Shown piece after piece: positions 54,926 to 63,806 of a DNA stretch of 64,000 nucleotides. The DNA comes from Acholoe squamosa (lineage: Eukaryota; Annelida; Polychaeta; Phyllodocida; Polynoidae), in the NCBI GenBank assembly GCA_949317995.1, contig OX439038.1, forward strand, positions 60,470,813 through 60,534,812, written 5' to 3'. The notes below the pieces were generated by a model. The model was not told where the DNA came from, did not search any database, and was given only the letters and a program-made list of their open reading frames with translations. Positions within the stretch are counted from its first letter, which is position 1; every line of letters starts with the position of its first letter. The position numbers and the translations under genes were made by a program.

Positions 54926-55901
54926 TAGTAGTAGCGTAGGTTGGGAAAAGTCACCTTGATGGTAAAGTGCATCTATAATCATGATTATGCTAGAGCATTG
55001 TTTAAATAGAACAGAGATCTGGATAGGAACTACAGGCTTACTTACCCTTACTGGGGACAATGAGTGCTAAGATCATTGAACAGACCTCAAATGACAGATA
55101 GTTTTTGAAAGTAAACCTACAGTATTAGTATTCTGAAGTGATCAGTGAGAGTCTGGCTGGGTTAAGAGAAGATCAATCCCAGAAAATCAGTCTAGTTCTG
55201 TGAAATTATTGGTCACAATAACACAAGAACAAGGTTGTAAATGTGTGTTTGGCTGATGTAAGGGTTGTTGTTGTTGTTGTTGTTGTTGTTGCAATTCATT
55301 TATTAATCCCAGCTCAAGTTAGAGATAGGGCAGGGAGGTTATTTTTCCCCAGATCCTGGGGAATAATTCACTTGGATTCAACTAGATGGGAGTTTGAGAT
55401 CATACTTTATATTCAAAATATCTGTACAGGGGAGACAGGTAAAGCATGGGGATGATAGGGTGCCCCTTGTGAGTGAGGGCGAAAACAGGGGATGATTGAC
55501 TGGTAACTTCTTGTACCATGTCTCCAATATACAGGCAGGTTTCCAATATTCTAGAATGGCTAGCTTGATCTTAATAGCTACCTGTTACTTTGTCCCTATC
55601 TGTCAGATGTCATTGATAGTGGTCACACATCCAATAGACCCCCCATTAAGTACTTTCTCCATTTGCAGTTATGTATCCATCACAGCCATTCATCATGCTA
55701 TGAATTTTTTTTCTCTCCCATGTTAATCAATCCTTCCTACAAAATGAATTATGTAGTTAGTGATCAAGTCTGTGATTGCTGTTTAAATGATGCAAAAGAT
55801 GACTTGGCACTGTGGTGAGCAGCTCAATGTTTAAACCCTGGGTTACTTTAAAAGATGGCTATCAATTGTCAAGGGCAGTAAGATGATTTCCAGTCAAAGG
55901 A

Positions 55902-55978
<77 letters not shown>

Positions 55979-56711
55979 CAGATTAAAGTGAAGGTGACAG
56001 AAGCACAACAGTAGCCTCAGGTGCTTTCTAGATATGATAGGAGCAATTTGTACAATATGGATGACACTTCCCTCTTCTATAAGCCAAACCAATCAACCAC
56101 CATGTCCACTGTCAGTGATGTGGAATGGTAGAAGATACTTAAGGTCTGTGTGCCAGTGGACTTCAGAAGTATTATCAGGGTCAACTAGTAATTCACTACA
56201 CCAGGTGTTTGGGATAGAGAACTATAACAGATCAACATGCCTTCTCAGAAGTGCCCAGCCGCATAATCCCCAGCTGTTGGTATCACACTGCTATGAGCCA
56301 GAGTGTAATGTCCAGAGATATGTAAGGATGGATAACACTGGGCCTGATGCTCTGAAGAAGTAACAGATGAGAGAATATCCTGAGAATTGTACAATTGTAT
56401 TCTAAGCCTTCTTTTTCATTTTTTCAATATGTGAACGAAACCACCTTTCACTTACTTTCAGACAAGTAGGCTGCCCAAGCTTTTGGGATAATCAATAAGG
56501 CGTGCAGTACATTATAAGGCTGAGAGTAAATCTTCTGTATTCTAAATATGTGTTATCCGTACCAGCACTGGTAAATTTTTATAGTATGGCAGTGGTTACA
56601 GGAATTTGATATGGGGGGAGGGGAGAGTTGTTAGGAATTACAATCCTGTGTAATTGTGGATGATCTGAGATACATATGCATGGATATATATATATATTTA
56701 TATATATATAT
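54926..56711. other. Inner sequence of the long-TIR element
   Basis: It holds (GTT)n at 55264-55291, (GA)n at 55908-55975 and (TA)n at about 56686-56711. A 109-codon frame at 56034-56363 has no recognised motif. No transposase signature was seen. Confidence 0.5.
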
Positions 56712-56890
56712 AAGTTATCTCGCTACCAGGGAATAATTATTCCGGTAATACGTAGATAAGATAATAATAGATAACAGGGTATACCGGTAATTAATAGGAA
56801 ATAATTAATATACATGTAATAAATGACCTATGACAGAATACATGAGTTTGGTGGGTTACTGAACTTGGGGCTATCAGCACCATACATGCC
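56712..56890. repeat. Split direct repeat A, outer copy
   Basis: It begins AAGTTATCTCGCTACCAGGG and ends CACCATACATGCC. It matches 57214-57392 with about four differences. Confidence 0.9.
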
Positions 56891-56998
56891 TTTATTAAAA
56901 CAACTATAATAATTAGTTGACAAAGCATAGTCAGTAAAAATGCACAATATAATAACAATAATATAGAATAACAGTATACTAAACAGTACTAACAATGG

Positions 56999-57392
56999 TA
57001 AAATTTAAAATACCAGGGAACACCCAGCGTGGTGTTACCTGTCCAGGTGAATCGAGCCAATTGACGGTTACTTTGAACCCACCTCTTATATACCAATGGG
57101 ATTGTTGACTATGACGTCATACTATGACATCATTGGTATCCTTGCGCGCTGCAAGTAGTCCCTAACCGTCCGCGGCTAATTATATAAATATACACGAGTG
57201 TATATAGTTCCATAAGTTATCTCGCTACCAGGGAATAATTATACCGGTAATACGTAGATAAGATAATAATAGATAACAGGGTATACCGGTAATAAATAGG
57301 AAATAATTAATATACATGTAATAAATGACCTATGACAGAACACATGAGTTTGGTGGGTTACTGACCTTGGGGCTATCAGCACCATACATGCC
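56999..57392. repeat. Inner B-A repeat pair of the Ngaro element
   Basis: B (56999-57213) is directly joined to A (57214-57392). This junction is the template that lets the recombinase circularise and integrate the element, by analogy with known Ngaro/DIRS elements. Confidence 0.88.
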
Positions 57393-57438
57393 AAAAACAC
57401 ACAAAAACACGCCAAACACATGTGAAAACACATATCAA

Positions 57439-58392
57439 TCAGCATTGCAAATGAGATTGACATATTTTATCCAACTCCAATAGCTCATCTTTGTAATTAT
57501 GTAGATAATTAAACACTGAGTTGGATTTCCAATTGACCCTCTTTTTGATAGACTCTATACTGAGCCCAGCATCTTTTAATAACATAGCACCACCATGCCT
57601 TAAAGAATGGGTAGAAACAAAGCCTTCGATACCAGAATGAATTGATAAAGATTTTAACTTAGAGTTGACATACTGATACTGTAATGGACTACCATTTGAC
57701 TTAAACAAGTGATCTCTACTACTCCTACCCCTGCACAACTTTCTCAAACCTCGGTAAGGACATAGTGGAGAATTAATATTCTTTGATAAATAGATATTAA
57801 AGGAGTTTTTACCAAGTTGATCAGTTTTAGATGTCCTGATACATATAGACAAATAATGCTGATGAAATTTAACATCACCAACTTTTAAGGAATGTGGAGA
57901 CTTAACTACATGTCCCACTCGTAGTACACCCCAATAACATAATAAAATTGCCATCCAAAACTTCCAGTCTGCCCTGTTGGTTAGATCCAAATTCGATCTT
58001 AACCTCAACATGTCTTTTGGAGTTAAAGAATAAATTTCTTTAGTAGAACAGGTGGAAAGCCTGTCAATGCCCTCTAGGGTCTTTTTAAACATGAAATTAC
58101 TACTATAATCGGGGTAGCCCTTAAGTTTTTGAAAATACCAAACCGCAGACAAGTAATTTCTTACAGATGATGGCTTCATAAAATCCGATAAATAAACAGC
58201 ATATATGGAACCTTGAGAGGGAGAACAAGGAAAAGTTTGTAAACAAAATTTTTTACAAAATTTCTTATACCTTCTAAGCTGTTGGTTCCTTGTCCTCCTC
58301 GTATTTTCTGACACACCCTGGGCTAAAAGTAACCTTTTTCTGTTTAGTAACCTCTCCCACTCTGGAATCAAAGCAACACATATTATTATCAT
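57439..58392 (-). CDS. Tyrosine recombinase of the Ngaro element
   Basis: 317 aa from ATG at 58392. An N-terminal SAM-like region (VSENTRRTRNQQLRRYKKFC) is followed by a catalytic domain with R in YWGVLRVGHVVKS, HxxR in STHSLRHGGA, W in KRVNWKS and Y in FNYLHNY, the R-H-R-(W)-Y set of the family. It replaces an integrase in this class of retrotransposons. It overlaps the 3' end of the RT-RNase H frame by about 120 nt in a different frame. No internal stop. Confidence 0.9.
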   Translation of the reverse strand: MIIICVALIPEWERLLNRKRLLLAQGVSENTRRTRNQQLRRYKKFCKKFCLQTFPCSPSQGSIYAVYLSDFMKPSSVRNYLSAVWYFQKLKGYPDYSSNFMFKKTLEGIDRLSTCSTKEIYSLTPKDMLRLRSNLDLTNRADWKFWMAILLCYWGVLRVGHVVKSPHSLKVGDVKFHQHYLSICIRTSKTDQLGKNSFNIYLSKNINSPLCPYRGLRKLCRGRSSRDHLFKSNGSPLQYQYVNSKLKSLSIHSGIEGFVSTHSLRHGGAMLLKDAGLSIESIKKRVNWKSNSVFNYLHNYKDELLELDKICQSHLQC

Positions 58393-60328
58393 GGAGAGAG
58401 GCTATACATTTGCTCGGAATACCCTTATAAGCAAGTCTAGATAGTTGGTCGGCCAGGATATTGTCCTCCGACTTAATATAGGTCGCGTATACCTCCACAT
58501 TGTTAATGAAACAAAGCCAGAAAATCTCCCTTAACCACTCCATACATAACTTGTTCCTGGATCTACCCATATTTATCATCGCTAGCACTTGCATGTTATC
58601 AGTAATACAGTGTATTCTTTTATTTTTACAACTTGAAATCCAACATTTCAGACCAACCATGACCGGATATAACTCGTACACATTTATATTTCTATGATGA
58701 TTTTTAAATCTATCCAATATTGGGGGAGGAGCAAAATGGCCTGTACCTAGGTTGAACCTATCATATGAGGTCCAGTCACCATATAAATAATCATTCCCCA
58801 TCCATGCTCCAAAGCCTTTGATAGATGAATCGGAGTACATAGGCGTATCTACCAAGTCGTTTAGAATTAACTTCTTGCAGTTAAACACTCTACAAAAATC
58901 TAGCCACCACTGCATATCCTGGTGAGTACAGGCCGAAGCCCTAACATAACCCCCTGGTCTAGCTCGCGCGCAGAGATAAAAAATTCTTCTGCTAAAGGTC
59001 CTACCACCCTTAACCACCTGCGAGCAGAAAGACATAAGGCCACCTATCCTTTCAAGATTTTTTCTAGAAATAAATTTCTTGTTAACATTCTCCATCAAAA
59101 TAGTTCTCATTTTAGTCACCTTATCCTCTGGTAAGGATAATTCCAGATTAACAGAGTCTATATTAATACCAAGAAATTTACAAGTTTGTGAAGGTTCCGT
59201 TACCTTTTCCCTCGATACCACGAACCCCATATGCTGCATGCATTCAATGAGGACGTTCCTTTGACGTAAACATTCACCATAAGTATCAGCAATTATGATA
59301 AAATCATCTAGATAATTAACCAATCTTTTTACACCATAGCTTTTGGCCACCTCCACAATAAAATCAGATATTCTATTGAATATGAAAGGGGCACATTTAA
59401 GTCCAAAAGTTAACCTGTTGCTTACATAGAAACCTTCACCTTGACCAAAATCCCACCTAAAGCCCTGCATACTAGTGTGGGGGCCATAAACATTAATGGT
59501 TCTATAGGCAGATTTCAAATCTACCACGCTCATAAAATTATTTCTATCTAACTGAGCTGTGACCGTACCAATATTATTGTAAGAGAAGGTAGAACTAGTC
59601 TCATCCATATAGTTATTAATGGAAATTTTTTCCGGCATACTGCAATCCGTTATAGGCCTTAGCTTGCCATTTGACTTCTCCACACCGCCCAGAGAGTGAA
59701 TGCATTGTGGTTTGTTTTCAACCTTAGAAACGAGACCAGCCTCTAACTCCTCCCGCAATATGCCACAAAATTCCTCGTAAAAACTACCTTCCAGAATGGA
59801 CTTATAATTTTTGCAATCATAAGACGTATTGCACGCAGGGTCAACTATCTTAAACCCTTCAATAAAACCCTGCCACAAAAATAATGCCTCTTTACTATCT
59901 ATATTTATCACACCTTTTTGGGTTAAGTAAGGGGCTACTCTGCAAGGTAAAATTTGGGACCTTTTCCCATGAACATAGTGAACACAATTGCACACACCAT
60001 TTATACAGCTATCATACACTTCGATGCTAGGTAAATTATCAATAGCAACAGTAAATAGTGGTTTAACCTTGCCCTGTACTGGGCTACTATATGATACATC
60101 CAAACTAACCGAGTTTGCATTAATATTAATATCATTTTCAACATTAAACTGTAGATTTGCTACAGGCTCCACATAAGGACCACAGGGCCCTGAGCTCTCA
60201 CAGACATCACTCGAGGAGACAAATTCTACCACTCCAGCATTATCTACACCAACACCCTGAGCTGGAGCAACGGGTGGAGGCAAACCAGGATCTACCAAAC
60301 CTACTATACACGATTTTGGCATCGACAC
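58274..60328 (-). CDS. Reverse transcriptase-RNase H of the Ngaro element
   Basis: 684 codons on the minus strand; the frame is open back to a TAG at 60367-60365 that is the gag stop, so it may be reached by read-through. RT motifs: GGVEKSNGKLRPITDCS, VVDLKSAYRTI, LTFGLKCAPFIFN and catalytic NYLDDFIII. RNase H: YSDSSIKGFGAWMG (D), INVYELYPVMVGLK (E), ITDNMQVLAMINMG (D), EDNILADQLSRL (D). No protease is seen, as usual for DIRS-order elements. The N-terminal ~100 residues have no recognised domain. Confidence 0.9.
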   Translation of the reverse strand: MSMPKSCIVGLVDPGLPPPVAPAQGVGVDNAGVVEFVSSSDVCESSGPCGPYVEPVANLQFNVENDININANSVSLDVSYSSPVQGKVKPLFTVAIDNLPSIEVYDSCINGVCNCVHYVHGKRSQILPCRVAPYLTQKGVINIDSKEALFLWQGFIEGFKIVDPACNTSYDCKNYKSILEGSFYEEFCGILREELEAGLVSKVENKPQCIHSLGGVEKSNGKLRPITDCSMPEKISINNYMDETSSTFSYNNIGTVTAQLDRNNFMSVVDLKSAYRTINVYGPHTSMQGFRWDFGQGEGFYVSNRLTFGLKCAPFIFNRISDFIVEVAKSYGVKRLVNYLDDFIIIADTYGECLRQRNVLIECMQHMGFVVSREKVTEPSQTCKFLGINIDSVNLELSLPEDKVTKMRTILMENVNKKFISRKNLERIGGLMSFCSQVVKGGRTFSRRIFYLCARARPGGYVRASACTHQDMQWWLDFCRVFNCKKLILNDLVDTPMYSDSSIKGFGAWMGNDYLYGDWTSYDRFNLGTGHFAPPPILDRFKNHHRNINVYELYPVMVGLKCWISSCKNKRIHCITDNMQVLAMINMGRSRNKLCMEWLREIFWLCFINNVEVYATYIKSEDNILADQLSRLAYKGIPSKCIASLHDNNMCCFDSRVGEVTKQKKVTFSPGCVRKYEEDKEPTA

Positions 60329-60364
60329 ACTATCACATATAGGACCCTGGCCACCTGTACAATC

Positions 60365-61144
60365 CTAATCAGATTTGTTCACTTGACAGTCCACCTTACT
60401 GTGGCCTGATTTGGTACATGAACTGCATACATGTCTATACTTGCAGGGATCCCTAGTACATCCCTCAGCCCTGTTAAAGGCATAGCATGAATTTGTAGAG
60501 ACTTTAATTTTTCCAGAATTTCTTGACTTAGTTGAATAAGCCTTCTGGGCTTGCACTGTCCCATCATAAGACAAATGCCTTAGGATATCAGAATTTTCGA
60601 TCATTGCAAAGGCATCCAAACCATCGATATTAGCCCTGTCCCTAACGGACTTGTCATATGCAACTAAGGCTTTTACAGTGAAAATCTTCGTGTCAGATTT
60701 TTCAACCAACATCTGAAGGTGCCTAAGCATTCCTACTATATCATCTCCGTCTTTGTAACACTCTATGATACACTTGACACTGACCAATACAAGCTTCTCA
60801 ATGCTATCGACCTTATCATGCTTTTTAATGAATTGTTCGTGATCAAACTCACCAATTTATTGTTTGGCATGATAGCGAGGCATTGACGAATCCATTGACG
60901 ACCCTCCTGACGAGCTAGGGCTCCTGTGACGAGCGGTATAAGATGATTTCGATCTCGTTTGATGACCTATACGTCCGGCTCTAGTCCACTCGCCGCCATC
61001 TTGGTTGCTATGGACGCTGTCGTTGTCAACGTCCCGCTGTAGACCACCCCCCCGTCGCCTTGGTTTCGCGTCTCTCGAATCTTGTTTGTATACAGATGCA
61101 CGTGCCTTCGCCGCCCCGCTGTCCGCTCCGCTCGGAGGATTCAT
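60365..61144 (-). CDS. Gag-like protein of the Ngaro element (one in-frame TAA)
   Basis: Minus-strand frame from 61144 to the TAG at 60367-60365, interrupted by one TAA at 60859-60857. The N-terminal part is basic and Ser/Arg-rich. The C-terminal part has CX8CX4CX3H (CYAFNRAEG-C-TRDP-C-KYR-H) followed by a CX2CX4HX4C knuckle (CSSCTKSGHSKVDC). The frame is the same as the downstream RT, with single stop codons as the only separators. Whether the TAA is a mutation of this copy or part of the design cannot be told from one copy. Confidence 0.72.
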
Positions 61145-61449
61145 CTCTTCTTTACTGACCCCTTGGTTAGCATGACATCACGTAGCATTTTCTTTATATC
61201 CAAGAGATCCTCCTCCAACAGGTCCAGCCGCGTCTGGTCAACAATCTCACTCTCTATAGCCTGTGGCATATTAGGCTGTAAGGGCTCCAGACCCCCATCC
61301 AGAGAAGTAAGACTGCTCGAAAGTCCTAGATTGGCCGATTCTCTGCCCGTTTTCGCCAATTTAGCCGATTTCTTCGACGAACCTTTCTTCTTAGTACCTG
61401 CAGTAGTTCTTTTCCCCATGATTGGGCCGATATCTAAGCACCAATCCAA
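61141..61449 (-). CDS. Small 5' ORF of the Ngaro element
   Basis: 102 codons; a second ATG at 61419 gives MGKRTTAGTKKKGSSKKSAK, very basic, followed by an acidic leucine-rich helix (DLLEEDLLDIKKML). Its stop overlaps the next ATG as ATGA (61144-61141). It may be the N-terminal part of Gag, separated by a frameshift, or a distinct small protein read by reinitiation. Confidence 0.55.
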   Translation of the reverse strand: MDWCLDIGPIMGKRTTAGTKKKGSSKKSAKLAKTGRESANLGLSSSLTSLDGGLEPLQPNMPQAIESEIVDQTRLDLLEEDLLDIKKMLRDVMLTKGSVKKR

Positions 61450-61461
61450 GAAAAACCGCTT

Positions 61462-61672
61462 TAAAATTTAAAATACCAGGGAACACCCAGCGTGGTGTTA
61501 CCTGTCCAGGTGAATCGAGCCAATTGACGGTTACTTTGAACCCACCTCTTATATACCAATGGGATTGGTGACTATGACGTCATACTATGACATCATTGGT
61601 ATCCTTGCGCGCTGCAAGTAGTCCCTAACCGTCCGCGGCTAATTATATAAATATACACGAGTGTATATAGTT

Positions 61673-61676
<4 letters not shown>
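61462..61676. repeat. Split direct repeat B, outer copy (5' end on the coding strand)
   Basis: 215 bp matching 56999-57213 with one difference seen (GATTGGTGAC versus GATTGTTGAC). It includes GTATATAAT/TATATAAATATA motifs and probably the element's promoter. Confidence 0.88.
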
Positions 61677-61719
<43 letters not shown>

Positions 61720-61889
61720 AAATAACACAGGGTGTGGATGTAGCAAATATTTTATCATAATATTATAAATCATTATCTCATTATTTGGTCTCTGACAATT
61801 AGATGATTTTAAAAGGTAGACTAACATCAAGCACATGACCTTGCAACCTGTTATTTGCTGAGAGAAGGGGAGCTATACATACAAGTTCT
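61677..61889. other. (TA)n run and remainder of the long-TIR element's inner part
   Basis: (TA)n at 61675-61718 borders the Ngaro element. The rest is AT-rich without an exon. Confidence 0.5.
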
Positions 61890-62996
61890 CGAGGCGAGAC
61901 CATACACTTAACTGTGACTATCTGTATAGATTTGGACATAAGGTTCTATGTAAAGCTGCAGTTGCTAGGCAACCACATGATATAGCAATCATTTACTACC
62001 TATGTTCATACTGTGTGATGTGCATAAGGGAGCTATATGAAATCTGAAATCAGTGAACTATATCATTGAAGGGAGACTATGCACAAGACACAGTATCTGC
62101 CTAAAGGTATGAATCTAGGCATTGTTGCTATGCAAAACTGTTATTGCTAGGCCACCAGACAACCTAGCAACTTTTTGATTTATAGGGGGTAGGACCCACA
62201 AGATACTTTCTAGACTGCACATATATGTAATTCAAAGTGACATTTGAATCTGTTGTCGGCCATTTTGATTTTCAGCTATATACAGCCTCGCCATTAAACT
62301 TAATGAAGTAGAAACAAGTATATTCTTAATTGGCACCCTTTTTTACATAAGAGTCAGGAGAATTGATAAAGATTTAGCATAGAAAAACATCCATTTAGAG
62401 AAAGGGAGATTATTGAAATGGAACACATCGTATTGGCTCAAGGTAGTGTCTTCACTTCCAAGGCAATAACGTGGGTCATAGTTAACAAGGATTGCTGCAA
62501 AATGTCTCATATTACTCAGAAAGGTTTGGCCTACATGAAGCATATTAGATATTGTGGTTAGATGGAGATAAGAACAAGTTTTATACATGTATCTGGAGTG
62601 CATTTAAAATTTTTAGTTAAAAAAGGAACTTTGTGATTTCAATCTTCTGTCTTCCGGACTGTCTGGTACACTCAAATCTGAGCTTAAAAACATGTATTAG
62701 GGCTTAATGAAAAGCTTATCATGTCCTCTTTCCAACAACTAGCTTTAGGATCCAGACAATGTAAGATAGTCTTAGAGATAGGGATTGAGCATACCCCTTG
62801 AATAACATGGTAGCAAAATTGACTCAAAAGTGGTCTGACCCCGCACATGGATAATGAGCAAAAACCGGTAGTGCATCCCAAGATAATCAATGTTAACATC
62901 TTGAATCTTGTTCAGGTCCCTTAGGATCGAGAAAATACTTGGTGCGTTGGGATGTGGGGGGGGGGTGCATGGTGGGTCCTATCAGCCCCCGGCCTA
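61890..62996. repeat. Right arm of the long inverted repeat
   Basis: This is a diverged reverse complement of 53629-54925, ending CCCCCGGCCTA. It includes an X-box-like GTTGCTAGGCAAC at 61961-61973. Confidence 0.78.
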
Positions 62997-63628
62997 AGTG
63001 GATGAGTATAGGAGAGGTCCAGACTTTCCAAGTACATGGGCATGATAAACCTTCCCTACAGGGTCACACTGACCTGGGATGGCAATTGGTCAAGAGATAT
63101 CTTTTGGGGAGGGGGGCAGTGGTCTCGGTTGAGGGGGCCTGCTATACTCCTGTATATAGGCTTGTATAGGGGGCCTCCTCATTATTTGGGAGGCCAAGCC
63201 CCCCCCACCTGCCCCTTTTTCCTACGCCCCTGTCAGTGTCTATTTCCACCTATAATAAATGCAGCACAAAGCCAGCTTCAATTTGAGTAGGAATAATAGA
63301 CACTCATTATCAAGTCGAATAATTATGCAGCTGGGAAGCTTTCAAATGCATTGTAATGTCAAAACTAAATGTATACATGACTTAGAAAGGTGAGATCGGA
63401 AGCATACATGGTATTTCATATTTTATAAGTTATACTACATGTTCTATTTTTTTAATTCAAATAATGCTTTTCATATAGAAAAATCCATTTTCCCAACATG
63501 TGTCCCCTAAAGTTAAGTAGGTTCTTCCCTTTATCCAATGATGTCAACATTCCTGTTGACCCACAAAGAGCTGAAAGAAAAAGCGGCCTTGCACTGGGTG
63601 TGTACGCATTCCAAAGGAGACCTGTCAG

Positions 63629-63656
63629 GTGTAGGTCACACACCCCTGTGCACATA
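63629..63656 (+). promoter_or_regulatory. Shared upstream block of receptor copy 7
   Basis: GTGTAGGTCACACACCCCTG then TGCACATAGG, 178 bp upstream of the ATG at 63807, followed by GTATATAAC. It is identical in layout to copy 5. Confidence 0.55.
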
Positions 63657-63806
63657 GGCATGTACATTGTATATAACCATGTAGGTAATATCACTGTAGT
63701 GTAGACTGTGTCTGTATATGGATAAATGCTGTTAAACAAGATTTATTTCGTACTGTTGGTGTGGATGTCTAATGATAATATATATTACTAGTATGGAATA
63801 TTGAAC

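Larger units (their letters stand above)
56712..61676 (-). mobile_element. Ngaro-type tyrosine-recombinase retrotransposon (4965 bp)
   Basis: Coding strand is minus. The terminal structure is split direct repeats. Reading the minus strand: B (61676-61462), coding region, A (57392-57214) joined to B (57213-56999), a 108-bp spacer, then A (56890-56712). A copies are 179 bp (about 4 differences) and B copies 215 bp (1 difference seen). Gag, RT-RNase H and tyrosine recombinase are present; no methyltransferase domain was seen, which fits Ngaro and not DIRS1/PAT. Both outer ends abut (TA)n runs. It is nested in the long-TIR element. Confidence 0.88.
53629..62996. mobile_element. 9.4-kb insertion with >1-kb terminal inverted repeats, splitting the tail exon of copy 6
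   Basis: The ends TAGGCCGGGG and CCCCGGCCTA are flanked by the direct repeat AGT (53626-53628 and 62997-62999); removing the block restores the exon sequence GACACAGAGTGGATGAG found in copy 3. The left arm 53629-54925 and right arm 61890-62996 are diverged inverted repeats. About 1.8 kb of inner sequence shows no recognisable transposase, so it appears non-autonomous. A Ngaro retrotransposon is nested inside. The superfamily is not assigned; a 3-bp target duplication is the main clue. Confidence 0.8.
48219..63102 (+). pseudogene. Receptor array copy 6: broken by frameshifts and nested insertions
   Basis: Recognisable parts: signal exon 48219-48275 (57 nt, so phase 0 where the family needs phase 1; about 7 nt lost before the donor); ectodomain 50213-50400 and 51012-51175, split by a 611-bp element and frameshifted, with a resulting in-frame TGA; stalk 51737-51832 and membrane exon 52970-53054 (IAIVAATISIVVVSVLIAIGALIV), both with clean splice sites; and tail 53477-53628 continuing at 62997-63102 across a 9.37-kb insertion, after which the tyrosine-containing part is missing. 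Intron 1 holds a foldback element and a tRNA-like sequence, and intron 3 a 720-bp SINE-like composite. It is closest to copy 5. Confidence 0.82.

Noticed and set aside
55862..56092. Ser-Leu repeat frame
   Set aside because: It is a translation of the (GA)n microsatellite.
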